Shown here: piece by piece, positions 16,914-25,156 of the stretch
Numbering within the stretch: position 1 is the stretch's first letter
Layout: each line of letters opens with the position of its first letter
NCBI GenBank assembly: GCA_002404215.1
Contig: DHJG01000121.1
Location: 12,676-51,359, forward strand
DNA length: 38,684 nucleotides
Origin: Desulfosporosinus sp. UBA4726
GTDB taxonomy: Bacteria; Bacillota; Desulfitobacteriia; Desulfitobacteriales; Desulfitobacteriaceae
Direction of reading: 5' to 3'
Translations under genes and position numbers: made by a program
Notes under the pieces: model-generated
What the model saw: only the letters and a program-made list of their open reading frames with translations
Database searches by the model: none
Told to the model about the DNA's origin: nothing

Positions 16914-16943
16914 TTGACATATTTGTTTAATGAAGCATATAAT
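16914..16943 (+). promoter_or_regulatory. Promoter of the M-box transcript
   Basis: TTGACA (16914-16919), 18-bp spacer, TATAAT (16938-16943), both perfect consensus hexamers, about 20 bp before the riboswitch begins. Confidence 0.8.
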
Positions 16944-16962
16944 TAAATTATACTTATAATCA

Positions 16963-17135
16963 ATTCTCTGTTAGGTGAGGCTCCTGCATAAACATAAGCC
17001 ACTGCCCAGAAATGTCGAGAGACGCCAACGGGTAGAACAGGTACTACCGGCATAAGGTTTTACTTAATGTGGCTGAGCAAACTCTACGCTATGCAGTGCT
17101 AAAGCTCAACGAGTAGGGAGGTCCTAAACGTTTGC
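16963..17135 (+). promoter_or_regulatory. M-box (ykoK leader) Mg2+ riboswitch
   Basis: Matches the conserved M-box blocks in order: TTAGGTGAGGCTCCTG (16971-16986), CACTGCCCAGAAATGTC, AGACGCCAACGGGT, GGCATAAGG, TTAATGTGGCTGAG and TATGCAGTGCTAAAGCTC. The aptamer folds around several Mg2+ ions and, when saturated, lets the downstream terminator form. It sits in the leader of a predicted Mg2+ transport operon, which fits the function. Confidence 0.93.
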
Positions 17136-17142
17136 CGTTCGA

Positions 17143-17175
17143 GACCTTCTATTTTGTAATAGAGGTCTTTTTCTT
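17143..17175 (+). terminator. M-box expression-platform terminator
   Basis: GACCTTCTATT pairs with AATAGAGGTC (one bulged T) and is followed by TTTTTCTT. The preceding GGGAGGTCC segment (17116-17124) can compete with the left arm as antiterminator. Confidence 0.88.
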
Positions 17176-17226
17176 ATACTCACTTATTAGGTTCTTCCTA
17201 TTCGGATAATTTAAGGAGGTGGTTTT

Positions 17227-17335
17227 ATGGATGCTGGACCTTATCATTTGTGCAATTTGATTTTTACTCATCTTTGGCGAGGTCATTTTGACTGTAGGTG
17301 CCAAGCTCCATCACACAAAGGGGGGAATTAAATGA
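17227..17335 (+). pseudogene. Mini-ORF between M-box and the Mg2+ genes (hydrophobic frame with in-frame TGA)
   Basis: AAGGAGGTGG (17213-17222) is a near-perfect ribosome site without an annotated gene. Two frames use it. From ATG 17231, the product would be MLDLIICAI, then TGA (17258-17260), then FLLIFGEVILTVGAKLHHTK, ending in a TGA that overlaps the next gene's ATG by ATGA, the same junction style as between the two following genes; this reads like a small membrane protein broken by one nonsense codon. From ATG 17227, an uninterrupted 34-codon frame (MDAGPYHLCNLIF...) ends in TAA immediately before the next ATG; its product looks like no family. A leader peptide, a decayed small gene, or recoding are all possible. 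Confidence 0.4.
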
Positions 17336-18630
17336 ATGCATTGAAAGTTTTAGGAGAATTTTATTTTAGTCAGTTGTCAAAAAAGCCGATTTGGGATGCC
17401 AAGGGACGTCGTGTTGGTCGCTTGCTAGACATGACCATGCGTTGGGACAGTATCTCTCCTCATGTTACCGGCATTCAATATGCCAAAGGGATTCAGGCCC
17501 TAATTCCCATCGAATGGGTGGTTTCCTGGGATACAGACGGGCTACGCCTCAATACCTCTTTCGACCCCTTATTAACATGCCCGATGCATGAAGATGACAC
17601 GCTTATTGGCAAATGGCTGTTAGATAAACAAATCATTGACTTAGAGGGCTCTAAACTAGTGCGAGTGAATGACATCGCCTTATCATTGGTGTCTCATGAG
17701 GAACATCAATACCTTGTTTTGGTTGCTGTGGATATTGGTGTCCGCGGCTTATTCCGCCGCTTGGGTGTTGAGTTCTTATTGAGCCGTATCCCCAATAACT
17801 TTGTGGGTTGCCAATATATTAAACCTCTGGAAAATCGGACATCAGCCCTTCAACTTACTCGGGAAAAAGAACAACTACGCCAACTTCATCCCGCAGACAT
17901 CGCTGACATTATTGAAACTATGGACTATAAACAACGGGCAAACTTTCTAGATGCACTTGATTCCCAACAGGCAATCGACGCGTTGACCGAGATGGAATTA
18001 GATACTCAAGTGGAAATGATTAATCAGATGGATGAGGACCGGGCGTCAGATATTCTCGAAGAAATGCCACCCGACGAAGCTGCTGACATTCTAGGCGAGT
18101 TGTCCTTAGAGAAATCTGAAGAACTGCTTCGCTTAATGGAATCCGATGATGCCGAAGATGTCCGGGAATTGATGCAATATGAGGAAGACACTGCCGGTTC
18201 ACTTATGACCACTGAATTTATCGGCTTACCGTTCTGGCTTACCGCTGAACAAGCTATTAATGAATTAAGACGGTTAGCACCTGAAGCCGAGACCATCTAT
18301 TATCTCTATGTGGTCGATGAACAGGAAACACTCGAAGGGGTTCTTTCTCTACGCCAGCTAATCATCGCTTCTCCAGAGACTCCGCTAAAAGATTTAATGC
18401 ATAAGAAGATCGTAAAAATATCCCCGTATGACGACCACGAAAAAGTGGCTGACATTATTCACAAATATGGTCTACTGGCAGCTCCTGTCGTCAATGATCA
18501 AGATCAGATTTTGGGAATCATCACCGTGGACGACGTTTTAGAATTATTAATGCCGGAGCGCCCTCGTGGAGAAATTCTCTCAAGTCTGGTCGCCCGCCGT
18601 CATCAGACGAAGGGAGGCTATAACGAATGA
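17332..18630 (+). CDS. PRC-barrel / MgtE N-domain / CBS-pair protein (soluble Mg2+-sensor-like)
   Basis: 432 residues with no membrane segment. Two PRC-barrel-like units (about 12-80 and 95-160) are followed by an MgtE intracellular N-domain (about 190-295; LHPADIADIIETM, EEMPPDEAADILGEL, EEDTAGSLMTTEF) and a CBS pair (about 295-415). In true MgtE these last modules bind Mg2+ and gate an attached channel; here the channel part is missing and an NRAMP-type permease gene follows with a 4-bp ATGA overlap. It is therefore probably the Mg2+-sensing or regulatory partner of that permease (inference). Expression is under the M-box riboswitch. Confidence 0.88.
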   Translation: MNALKVLGEFYFSQLSKKPIWDAKGRRVGRLLDMTMRWDSISPHVTGIQYAKGIQALIPIEWVVSWDTDGLRLNTSFDPLLTCPMHEDDTLIGKWLLDKQIIDLEGSKLVRVNDIALSLVSHEEHQYLVLVAVDIGVRGLFRRLGVEFLLSRIPNNFVGCQYIKPLENRTSALQLTREKEQLRQLHPADIADIIETMDYKQRANFLDALDSQQAIDALTEMELDTQVEMINQMDEDRASDILEEMPPDEAADILGELSLEKSEELLRLMESDDAEDVRELMQYEEDTAGSLMTTEFIGLPFWLTAEQAINELRRLAPEAETIYYLYVVDEQETLEGVLSLRQLIIASPETPLKDLMHKKIVKISPYDDHEKVADIIHKYGLLAAPVVNDQDQILGIITVDDVLELLMPERPRGEILSSLVARRHQTKGGYNE

Positions 18631-19889
18631 ACGTAAAAGTGCGTTTTGCTCTGTTCTTTGCCGTCATGGGTCCAGGCATCGTCACTGCCTTTGCGGATAA
18701 TGATGCCGGGGGAATTGCCACTTACGCTGCGGCAGGTGCTAAGTACGGCTATTCACTTATCTTTACCATGCTTATCAGCACAGTGCTTCTGGCCATTGCT
18801 CAAGAAATATCCGCGCGTACAGGAGCCGTAACTGGTCGAGGACTGTCTGACTTAATTCGAGAAAATTACGGCGTGAAATGGACGTTCTTCGCCATGAGTG
18901 TCCTTCTGATTGCTAATTTAGGCACCACCGCTTCCGAATTTTCGGGGATTGCTACAAGCTTCGAAATTTTCGGGGTAAGTAAGTATCTCTCCGTTCCGGC
19001 AATGGCCTTCATTGTTTGGTGGCTTGTCATCAAGACCGATTACGGAAAAATGGAGAAAATTCTTCTAGTTCTCTGCTTAACATTTTTCAGTTACGTTATC
19101 TCCGGGATTATGGTCCATCCGCCCTGGCCTCAAGTCTTCGTCCAATCTGTTACCCCCAATTTCTCGGGAACCCCTGCTTTTTTGTTGATGGCCATCGGGG
19201 TGATTGGAACGACAATTACGCCTTGGGGACAGTTTTACGTCCAGTCTTCCGTAGTTGATAAAGGAATTACGGCTAAAGATTACCGTTATACTCGCTGGGA
19301 TGTATTGATTGGAACCTTTTTCACTGGATTTATTGCCTTCTTTATCATTGTCTCCACTGCCGCGACACTTTTCGCTAACAAAATCCCCATTGAAACTGCA
19401 AAAGATGTTGCCTTAGCGTTGAAGCCCTTAGCCGGAGAATATGCCACGTTCCTGTTTGCCTTCGGCTTACTCGGCGCCTCTATGCTAGCCGCGTTTGTAC
19501 TTCCCTTAAGTACCGCCTATGCTGTCTGTGAAGCTTTCGGTTTTGAACATGGGATTAGCAAATCCCGTAAAGAAGCGCCTGTATTTTTTGGACTTTATAC
19601 TGTCCTGATTGTTTTAGGCGCAGCCATCGTCTTGTGGCCTAATTTATCTTTATATCACGTTATGTTGACCACTCAGGTCGTTAATGGTGTTCTTTTGCCA
19701 CCCATACTTATCTTCATGGTGCTCATTGCCAGTAAGAAGAGTATTATGGGTGACTACGTCAATACGAGATTCTTTAATATCATCGCTTGGACGTTCACTT
19801 TCCTCTTAGTCTCTCTCACTCTTCTATTGCTTTTATCTACCTTGTTTCCTGAGTTTGTAAGTATCATCTTCGGGTTTTTCGGACTATAG
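18627..19889 (+). CDS. NRAMP-related Mg2+-type transporter
   Basis: 420 residues with about 11 hydrophobic helices in the NRAMP order. The metal-site motifs deviate from classical Mn2+/Fe2+ NRAMPs: TM1 has ADNDAGG (residues 23-29) in place of DPGN, and TM6 has TTITPWGQ (195-202) in place of the M/A-P-H-N motif, so the transition-metal-selective Met is absent. This is expected of NRAMP-related Mg2+ transporters (NRMT), a group known in Clostridia to follow M-box riboswitches. Translationally coupled (ATGA) to the MgtE-N/CBS gene. Mg2+ uptake is strongly suggested by riboswitch and motifs but not measured. Confidence 0.88.
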   Translation: MNVKVRFALFFAVMGPGIVTAFADNDAGGIATYAAAGAKYGYSLIFTMLISTVLLAIAQEISARTGAVTGRGLSDLIRENYGVKWTFFAMSVLLIANLGTTASEFSGIATSFEIFGVSKYLSVPAMAFIVWWLVIKTDYGKMEKILLVLCLTFFSYVISGIMVHPPWPQVFVQSVTPNFSGTPAFLLMAIGVIGTTITPWGQFYVQSSVVDKGITAKDYRYTRWDVLIGTFFTGFIAFFIIVSTAATLFANKIPIETAKDVALALKPLAGEYATFLFAFGLLGASMLAAFVLPLSTAYAVCEAFGFEHGISKSRKEAPVFFGLYTVLIVLGAAIVLWPNLSLYHVMLTTQVVNGVLLPPILIFMVLIASKKSIMGDYVNTRFFNIIAWTFTFLLVSLTLLLLLSTLFPEFVSIIFGFFGL

Positions 19890-19950
19890 AATAACATTTA
19901 CCGTATCACCAGATCCCGAATATAACCGATCTAATTTATAAGCTATCGTT

Positions 19951-20000
19951 AAAATAAAGATGCAGGTGTTTCAATATAGAAATACCTGCATCTTTATTTT
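19951..20000 (+). terminator. Terminator of the Mg2+ operon
   Basis: Perfect 17-bp stem (19951-19967 / 19984-20000, core AGATGCAGGT) with 16-nt loop; arm ends in TTTATTTTTG. A-rich left arm makes it bidirectional. Confidence 0.88.
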
Positions 20001-20095
20001 TGTAAAAGATTCTTATTCTATTTGTGCTCGCATAGTTTATAGCGTACTTAAAAAATAAAGTACTACTTAGCTTTCAAAGAAACGGAGGCACTAAC

Positions 20096-21634
20096 TTGGA
20101 ATCTAATCCTAAATTGAGGGATAATTTATTTGACTTAGATAATGGCTACTATCTGTCTAAAAACGATTCTTTATTTTGGAGAAAACTTTTGAACAGACGA
20201 CCTGAAAATGGGGAAGCAATGTATCATGTTGGATTAGAATTAGAAAGGAACGCGAAAAATCAGCTAAATAAATTTTATTCTACAAAGATTGAAAAATATC
20301 TCATCTGGTATCGCAAAATAATTAAACAATCTTTTGAGCTAATGAGTAAATCATTAAATAAAGGTTATTTTTCTGCAAGGTTGGATGTTCTTAGAATGGA
20401 AAGAGAAATGATATTGGCAGATATAAAAATATCATCCATTAAAGATAGTTCTAACTACTTTAGAAAGAAAGATATTTTTCTGCTTGCCTTAGTAGTTTTA
20501 GCTATCATCATAATAGTATGCGCAACGTTTTTGCTAGCTAATAAAGGATCAAATATAATCCATTATTCTAATAATAATTATACTTATATGTTGCCTTACG
20601 AAGTAGTCGATAAAAAGCCTTCAATCCTCCCTAGTAGAGATTATCAACAGACAACAATTAATATTAAAAGAGGGACGAGTAAAGAAGCACTAGTCAATGC
20701 ACTTCTTGATAGCCTTAAAATAGAATATGAAAAAGATACAACATCTGCAAAACAAGTTATTGCAGTGGATGAGAATAAAATAGAAATAGGAATGGCGTTA
20801 TGGGCGGGTGGGGATAAAAATATTCAGGTATATACTTATCCTTCAGACAGTACAGTATTTATCGACGACAAGGAACGTCAATTATGGGAAACTACTACTG
20901 TAGTTCGTAGCGCTTTATATCAATTCGTCAAGAAAAATGGTTATATGCCAAACGATTTGCATACTCTCAATCAACCTTTTCCCAATAATTATTTAACTGG
21001 ATTACCTAAAGACCCCTATAAATTAAAAAATAACGTCACAACCTCTCCTAACGGAGATGGCGGGTGGCTTTTTTCCATTGTAGAGATTACTCCAAATAGT
21101 GATCTGATTTCTGTTGTTAAGCAAGCAGTCAAGCCTAATATCCCCATTAATCATGAGATTCCATTTGTGCCCTTAAATATTTCAATTAATAAGGAGAATC
21201 ATACCCTATCTGTTATGTCTGGAGATCAAATAATTCGTAGATATTCGACTGCAGTTGGTAAGGATGACACGACACCCGAAGGTAACTTAGATATATCTAA
21301 GAAAGTCATGCATCCAGATAAAATTGTACCTGTATTGGACAATGTTTATGGGACAAGGGCCATGGAATTGTCCCATATAAATTATGCAGTACATGGAACC
21401 AACACACCTTCTAGCATAGGTCAAGATGCTTCTCAAGGTTGCATTCGACTAAATAATTCTGATATGGAAGATTTATATGCCATAATACCGCTCAATACTT
21501 CTGTTAATATATTTAAGAATTCTGCTACTCCGAAGGATTTTAATAATCCAGATACATCCTATAACGCTCTATATAATCATTCTGATAACTCAAAGGAAGA
21601 AGATAATTCAACTACATATCATTGGAGTTATTAG
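20096..21634 (+). CDS. Membrane-anchored L,D-transpeptidase (YkuD domain)
   Basis: 512 residues. A charged cytoplasmic N-terminal region of about 125 residues, one membrane helix (about 127-149), a long extracytoplasmic stretch, and a C-terminal YkuD domain (about 355-475). Catalytic motif HGTNTPSSIGQDASQGCIRL gives His433 and Cys449. The family forms 3-3 peptidoglycan crosslinks or attaches proteins to the wall. The start is TTG 20096, 8 nt after GGAGG. The gene is visibly more AT-rich than its neighbours and rich in Asn/Lys/Ile, suggesting foreign origin or relaxed selection. The middle part (about 185-350) includes a segment (SALYQFVKKNGYMPND) resembling pilin-like or substrate-binding modules, which I cannot assign. 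Confidence 0.85.
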   Translation: MESNPKLRDNLFDLDNGYYLSKNDSLFWRKLLNRRPENGEAMYHVGLELERNAKNQLNKFYSTKIEKYLIWYRKIIKQSFELMSKSLNKGYFSARLDVLRMEREMILADIKISSIKDSSNYFRKKDIFLLALVVLAIIIIVCATFLLANKGSNIIHYSNNNYTYMLPYEVVDKKPSILPSRDYQQTTINIKRGTSKEALVNALLDSLKIEYEKDTTSAKQVIAVDENKIEIGMALWAGGDKNIQVYTYPSDSTVFIDDKERQLWETTTVVRSALYQFVKKNGYMPNDLHTLNQPFPNNYLTGLPKDPYKLKNNVTTSPNGDGGWLFSIVEITPNSDLISVVKQAVKPNIPINHEIPFVPLNISINKENHTLSVMSGDQIIRRYSTAVGKDDTTPEGNLDISKKVMHPDKIVPVLDNVYGTRAMELSHINYAVHGTNTPSSIGQDASQGCIRLNNSDMEDLYAIIPLNTSVNIFKNSATPKDFNNPDTSYNALYNHSDNSKEEDNSTTYHWSY

Positions 21635-21644
21635 GATTATCAAT

Positions 21645-21690
21645 CAAAAACAGGCCGAGGCTCCAATGCTCTACATAGGTGCCTCGGCCT
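21645..21690 (-). terminator. Second hairpin after the tRNA operon / after the L,D-transpeptidase gene
   Basis: AGGCCGAGGC (21652-21661) pairs with GCCTCGGCCT (21681-21690). On the minus strand GTTTTTGATT follows, making it a backup tRNA-operon terminator; it also lies 17 bp after the plus-strand transpeptidase stop. Confidence 0.65.
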
Positions 21691-21691
21691 A

Positions 21692-21737
21692 TACAAAAAG
21701 AGGGTCAGGATTCCTTTTAGGAAACCCTGACCCTCTT
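21692..21737 (-). terminator. Terminator of the tRNA operon
   Basis: Minus-strand AAGAGGGTCAGG (21737-21726) pairs perfectly with CCTGACCCTCTT (21709-21698) and runs into CTTTTTGTAT. It starts 12 bp after tRNA-Gly. Confidence 0.85.
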
Positions 21738-21748
21738 GCAATTACATA

Positions 21749-21823
21749 TGGAGCGGACGACGAGATTCGAACTCGCGATCCTCGGCTTGGGAAGCCAATA
21801 CTCTACCGCTGAGCCACGTCCGC
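21749..21823 (-). tRNA. tRNA-Gly (anticodon CCC)
   Basis: 75 nt with encoded CCA. Acceptor arm GCGGACG/CGTCCGC, D-arm GGCTCAGCGGTAGAG, anticodon loop TTCCCAA, T-loop GTTCGAATC. Last gene of the four-tRNA operon. Confidence 0.95.
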
Positions 21824-21898
21824 ATAAAGAAAACATAACTAACAACCACTTTAATGCATTCATCATAAATAAGCTTCGCCTATTCGTCAAGTCTAAAA

Positions 21899-21974
<76 letters not shown>

Positions 21975-21983
21975 AAACTAATG

Positions 21984-22059
21984 TGGTGACCCGTACGGGA
22001 TTCGAACCCGTGTAACCGCCGTGAAAGGGCGGTGTCTTAGACCGCTTGACCAACGGGCC
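21984..22059 (-). tRNA. tRNA-Glu (anticodon TTC)
   Basis: 76 nt with encoded CCA. Acceptor GGCCCGT/ACGGGTC, anticodon stem CCGCC/GGCGG around CTTTCAC, T-loop GTTCGAATC. Confidence 0.95.
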
Positions 22060-22073
22060 TAATTAAGATGTAA

Positions 22074-22150
22074 TGGTGGGCCATCCGCGACTCGAACGCG
22101 GGACACCCTGATTAAAAGTCAGGTGCTCTAGCCAACTGAGCTAATGGCCC
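22074..22150 (-). tRNA. tRNA-Lys (anticodon TTT)
   Basis: 77 nt with encoded CCA. Acceptor GGGCCAT/ATGGCCC, anticodon loop CTTTTAA, T-loop GTTCGAGTC. First gene of the tRNA operon. Confidence 0.95.
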
Positions 22151-22173
22151 AAATAACTGTACCACGAATTTAA

Positions 22174-22202
22174 ATACTACACTAAGTTTCTAAATATGTC
22201 AA
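22174..22202 (-). promoter_or_regulatory. Promoter of the tRNA operon
   Basis: Minus-strand TTGACA (22202-22197), 17-bp spacer, TAGTAT (22179-22174), 24 bp before tRNA-Lys. Confidence 0.75.
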
Positions 22203-22259
22203 CACTTTTGTGTAAATTCGCTTGAATACAATTATAATTGCTAATTCGATATATTTCAA

Positions 22260-23543
22260 CTAAAACATTTCACCGCGCACAATAGTCTGTTCTCGTCCTG
22301 GACCAATTGCCACTAAAGTAGCTGGAACACCTGTCAGTTCCTCAATCCGCTGGATATAATTTTGTGCGGCCAGAGGTAGATCCTCGAAGCGACGGACATT
22401 GGTCAGGTCTTCTTGCCAACCAGGCATTTCCTCATAAACTGGTTGACATTGCTTAAAGATCTTTTGACTTTGCGGAAATTCATGAATGATTTCTTCATTA
22501 ACGCGATATCCCACGCAGATCTTTAGTTTGTCAAACCCTGTAAGCACATCAAGTTTCGTAACAGCAAAATCAGAAATCCCGCTCACTCGAACAGCATAAC
22601 GAGCAATGACTGCATCAAACCAACCGCAACGACGCGGCCGACCGGTCGTAGTTCCAAACTCATGTCCATTAGCCCGCATTTGTTCTCCGCTCTCATCCAG
22701 AAGTTCTGTAGGGAAAGGGCCTTCGCCAACGCGCGTAGTATATGCTTTTATAACTCCAATCACACGATCAATACGGGTTGGACCGACACCTGCGCCTACA
22801 CACGCTCCTCCTGCAATCGGATGAGAAGATGTTACATATGGGTAGGTCCCATGATCAATGTCAAGCAAGGTACCCTGTGCGCCTTCAAACAGTACTTTCT
22901 GCCCTGCCCTGATGCTTACGTCAATCGCTAGTGAACTATCTGCTACCATTGAACGGATTCGTTCGGCATAGCCCAGGTATGCTTCATAGATTCCATCGAA
23001 TTCAAGGGCTTCCTTACCATATACTTTTACGAACAGGTTATTCTTTTCTACTAAATTACGACGGAGTTTACCCGCGAACTCCTCTTTGTCCAAGAGATCA
23101 ATGATGCGAATCCCAATCCGTGACGCCTTGTCCATGTAAGCAGGTCCGATTCCACGCTTCGTCGTACCAATTTTATGCTCACCGCGCGCTTCTTCTTCTA
23201 AACCATCTAATACACAGTGATAGGGCATAATCACCTGAGCATTACTACTAATCAGCAGTTTACCCGTCTTAATGCCCCGCTTGGCAAGATAATCGAGTTC
23301 ATCCAATAAAACCTTCGGATCGATCACTACACCATTACCAATGACACAAGTCTTGTCCTCATATAGAATTCCCGAAGGGATCAGATGAAGCTTAAACTCT
23401 TCTCCATCCACAACGACAGTATGACCCGCATTGTTTCCACCCTGGTAACGGACAACGACATTGGCCTTTTCGGCCAGGAAGTCCGTAATCTTACCTTTTC
23501 CTTCGTCTCCCCATTGCGAACCAATTAATACAACAGCAGCCAT
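22260..23543 (-). CDS. purA: Adenylosuccinate synthetase
   Basis: 427 residues. Converts IMP, aspartate and GTP to adenylosuccinate, the first committed step to AMP. The N-terminal GSQWGDEGKGK loop (about 8-18) carries the catalytic Asp and GTP-binding residues; QGGNNAGHTVV, GTTKRGIGPAY and the C-terminal TTTGRPRRCGW are present. Full length. ATG follows GGAGG by 9 nt. purB, encoding the next enzyme of the same pathway, lies 276 bp upstream on the same strand, separated by two repeat elements. Confidence 0.97.
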   Translation of the reverse strand: MAAVVLIGSQWGDEGKGKITDFLAEKANVVVRYQGGNNAGHTVVVDGEEFKLHLIPSGILYEDKTCVIGNGVVIDPKVLLDELDYLAKRGIKTGKLLISSNAQVIMPYHCVLDGLEEEARGEHKIGTTKRGIGPAYMDKASRIGIRIIDLLDKEEFAGKLRRNLVEKNNLFVKVYGKEALEFDGIYEAYLGYAERIRSMVADSSLAIDVSIRAGQKVLFEGAQGTLLDIDHGTYPYVTSSHPIAGGACVGAGVGPTRIDRVIGVIKAYTTRVGEGPFPTELLDESGEQMRANGHEFGTTTGRPRRCGWFDAVIARYAVRVSGISDFAVTKLDVLTGFDKLKICVGYRVNEEIIHEFPQSQKIFKQCQPVYEEMPGWQEDLTNVRRFEDLPLAAQNYIQRIEELTGVPATLVAIGPGREQTIVRGEMF

Positions 23544-23580
23544 TTTATAATTCCTCCTATCTATCTATCAAACACCTAGT

Positions 23581-23656
23581 AGAGAAAACTTGGCTGGCGC
23601 CAAGCCGCAGGCACAGGCGGCCGCCTTAGTTGCACTTATACCACCCGAATTATGCT
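23581..23656 (+). repeat. Intergenic repeat, copy B
   Basis: AGAGAAAACTTGG, GGCGCCAAGCCGCAGGC, GGCGGCCGCCTTAGTTGCAC, then TTATACCACCCGAA: the same ordered blocks as copy A at 16453-16530. Lies in the purB-purA gap. The GC-rich middle can form a hairpin. Confidence 0.6.
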
Positions 23657-23693
23657 ACTCAAAACTTATACTTTCTGTATAGGTATCAACAAA

Positions 23694-23770
23694 AACTAAA
23701 GCGGGCGCCAAAATTATAGGCGCCGTTGGTCGCCTCAGTTACAGCTATACTTTCTGAGTAGAAGAAAACT
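23694..23770 (+). repeat. Intergenic repeat, diverged copy C
   Basis: AAAACTAAAGCGGGCGCC, a GGCGCC palindrome pair around AAAATTATA, then CGCCTCAGTTACAGCTATAC and TTTCTGAGTAGA. It resembles copy B in block order and shares the tail TATACTTTCTG seen at 23668-23678. Tandem with copy B. Confidence 0.45.
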
Positions 23771-23819
23771 CTGATGATAATCTGCCACTTGACCAAACAT
23801 GGCGGCTTAAGGTGCTGAA

Positions 23820-25121
23820 CTAAGCCTCTAAATTCAATCGCCTGAAAATGTCATCAACGTGTTGCAGGTGATATTTCAAATCAAATAGGCCCTGAATTTC
23901 TTCTTTGGTCAAATAGTTTAAAACACGCACGTCCGCTGAAACAACATCAATGAAGTCCTGCCCATTATCCCAGGCCTGAAAAGCATCTTGTTGAACCCAG
24001 GCATAGGCCTCTTCTCGCATACATCCATGCTCAACCAAGGCCAAGAGAACACGTTGGGAAGACGTCAATCCAAACGTCTTTTGGAGATTTCGTTTCATCT
24101 GATCCTCACGGATCTTGAGCCCTGAAATAACGTAAGTCATTTGGCGAAGCATATGATCTAAAAGAATACAACTGTCCGGAAGTATTACCCGCTCCACAGA
24201 GGAATGGCTCATATCCCGTTCATGCCAAAGTGCCATATTCTCCATTGCCGCCAAGGCATTGCCCCGCAATAACCGCGACATTCCTGTCACCTGCTCACAT
24301 ATAATTGGATTACGTTTATGTGGCATCGCAGAAGACCCTTTTTGCCCTTTAGCAAAGGGTTCCTCAACTTCGAGGATATCAGTTCGTTGCAAATTGCGAA
24401 TTTCCGTCGCCATTTTTTCAAGCGAACCGCCGATTAAGGCTAGAGTGGTCATAAAATGCGCGTGCCGATCCCTTTGCAAGATTTGATTGCTTACCAAAGC
24501 AGTCTCTAACCCCAAGTGATTACAGACCGCCTCTTCAACTTCTGGTGCAACGTTGGCATACGTTCCTACTGCTCCTGAAATTTTCCCAGCACTCACCGAA
24601 AAAACAGCTTGATCGAGAAGTGAATCTTGTCGATCAAGCTCGGCAATCCATAGGGCTAACTTCAAGCCAAACGTCAGCGGCTCAGCATGAATCCCGTGGG
24701 TTCGACCGACCATTACCGTATATTTACTCTCCAAGGCCCGCTTGACTAAGGCCTCTCGTAACGCTTGGAGGTCACCCTTCAGTAGACGTCCTGAATCTCT
24801 TAAGACAAGACTCAAGGCGGTATCTTTGACATCTGAAGATGTCAATCCGAGATGGAGGTATTTTCCTGACTCCCCAATCTCCTCCACAACTGCTTGCAAG
24901 AAAGCGATCAGATCATGGCGTACTACAGCCTCAATTTCCAAGACGCGCTTCGGGTTCACTTTTGCCTTGTCCCGAATGTCTTCCATGGCTTCTTGAGGGA
25001 TTTCGCCTCGCTTTGTCATAACCTCAGCGACCGCTAGTTCGACTTCCAGCCAACGTTCATATTCGTATCCGTCCTGCCATAGCTTTCCCATATCAGGATT
25101 AGTATATCGATCGAGCAACAA
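23820..25121 (-). CDS. purB: Adenylosuccinate lyase
   Basis: About 433 residues of the fumarase/aspartase superfamily. Cleaves adenylosuccinate to AMP and fumarate, and SAICAR to AICAR in purine synthesis. Signature GSSAMPHKRNP is present, as are GRTHGIHAEP and TSSDVKDTA. The N-terminus aligns with family proteins from LDRYTNPDM, so I take TTG 25121, 6 nt after AGGGGG; the adjacent TTG 25118 is equally possible and the longer GTG 25148 lacks a ribosome site. Lies 8-35 bp after the FAD oxidoreductase gene, likely co-transcribed. Confidence 0.95.
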   Translation of the reverse strand: MLLDRYTNPDMGKLWQDGYEYERWLEVELAVAEVMTKRGEIPQEAMEDIRDKAKVNPKRVLEIEAVVRHDLIAFLQAVVEEIGESGKYLHLGLTSSDVKDTALSLVLRDSGRLLKGDLQALREALVKRALESKYTVMVGRTHGIHAEPLTFGLKLALWIAELDRQDSLLDQAVFSVSAGKISGAVGTYANVAPEVEEAVCNHLGLETALVSNQILQRDRHAHFMTTLALIGGSLEKMATEIRNLQRTDILEVEEPFAKGQKGSSAMPHKRNPIICEQVTGMSRLLRGNALAAMENMALWHERDMSHSSVERVILPDSCILLDHMLRQMTYVISGLKIREDQMKRNLQKTFGLTSSQRVLLALVEHGCMREEAYAWVQQDAFQAWDNGQDFIDVVSADVRVLNYLTKEEIQGLFDLKYHLQHVDDIFRRLNLEA

Positions 25122-25156
25122 CCTTCGCCCCCTGTCATTTCGTAGCACCCTGCCAA

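Noticed and set aside
17258..17300. Possible SECIS element after the TGA of the mini-ORF
   Set aside because: Only a 4-bp GTCA/TGAC hairpin with a TTT loop is present; it lacks the bacterial SECIS apical features, so selenocysteine insertion is not supported.
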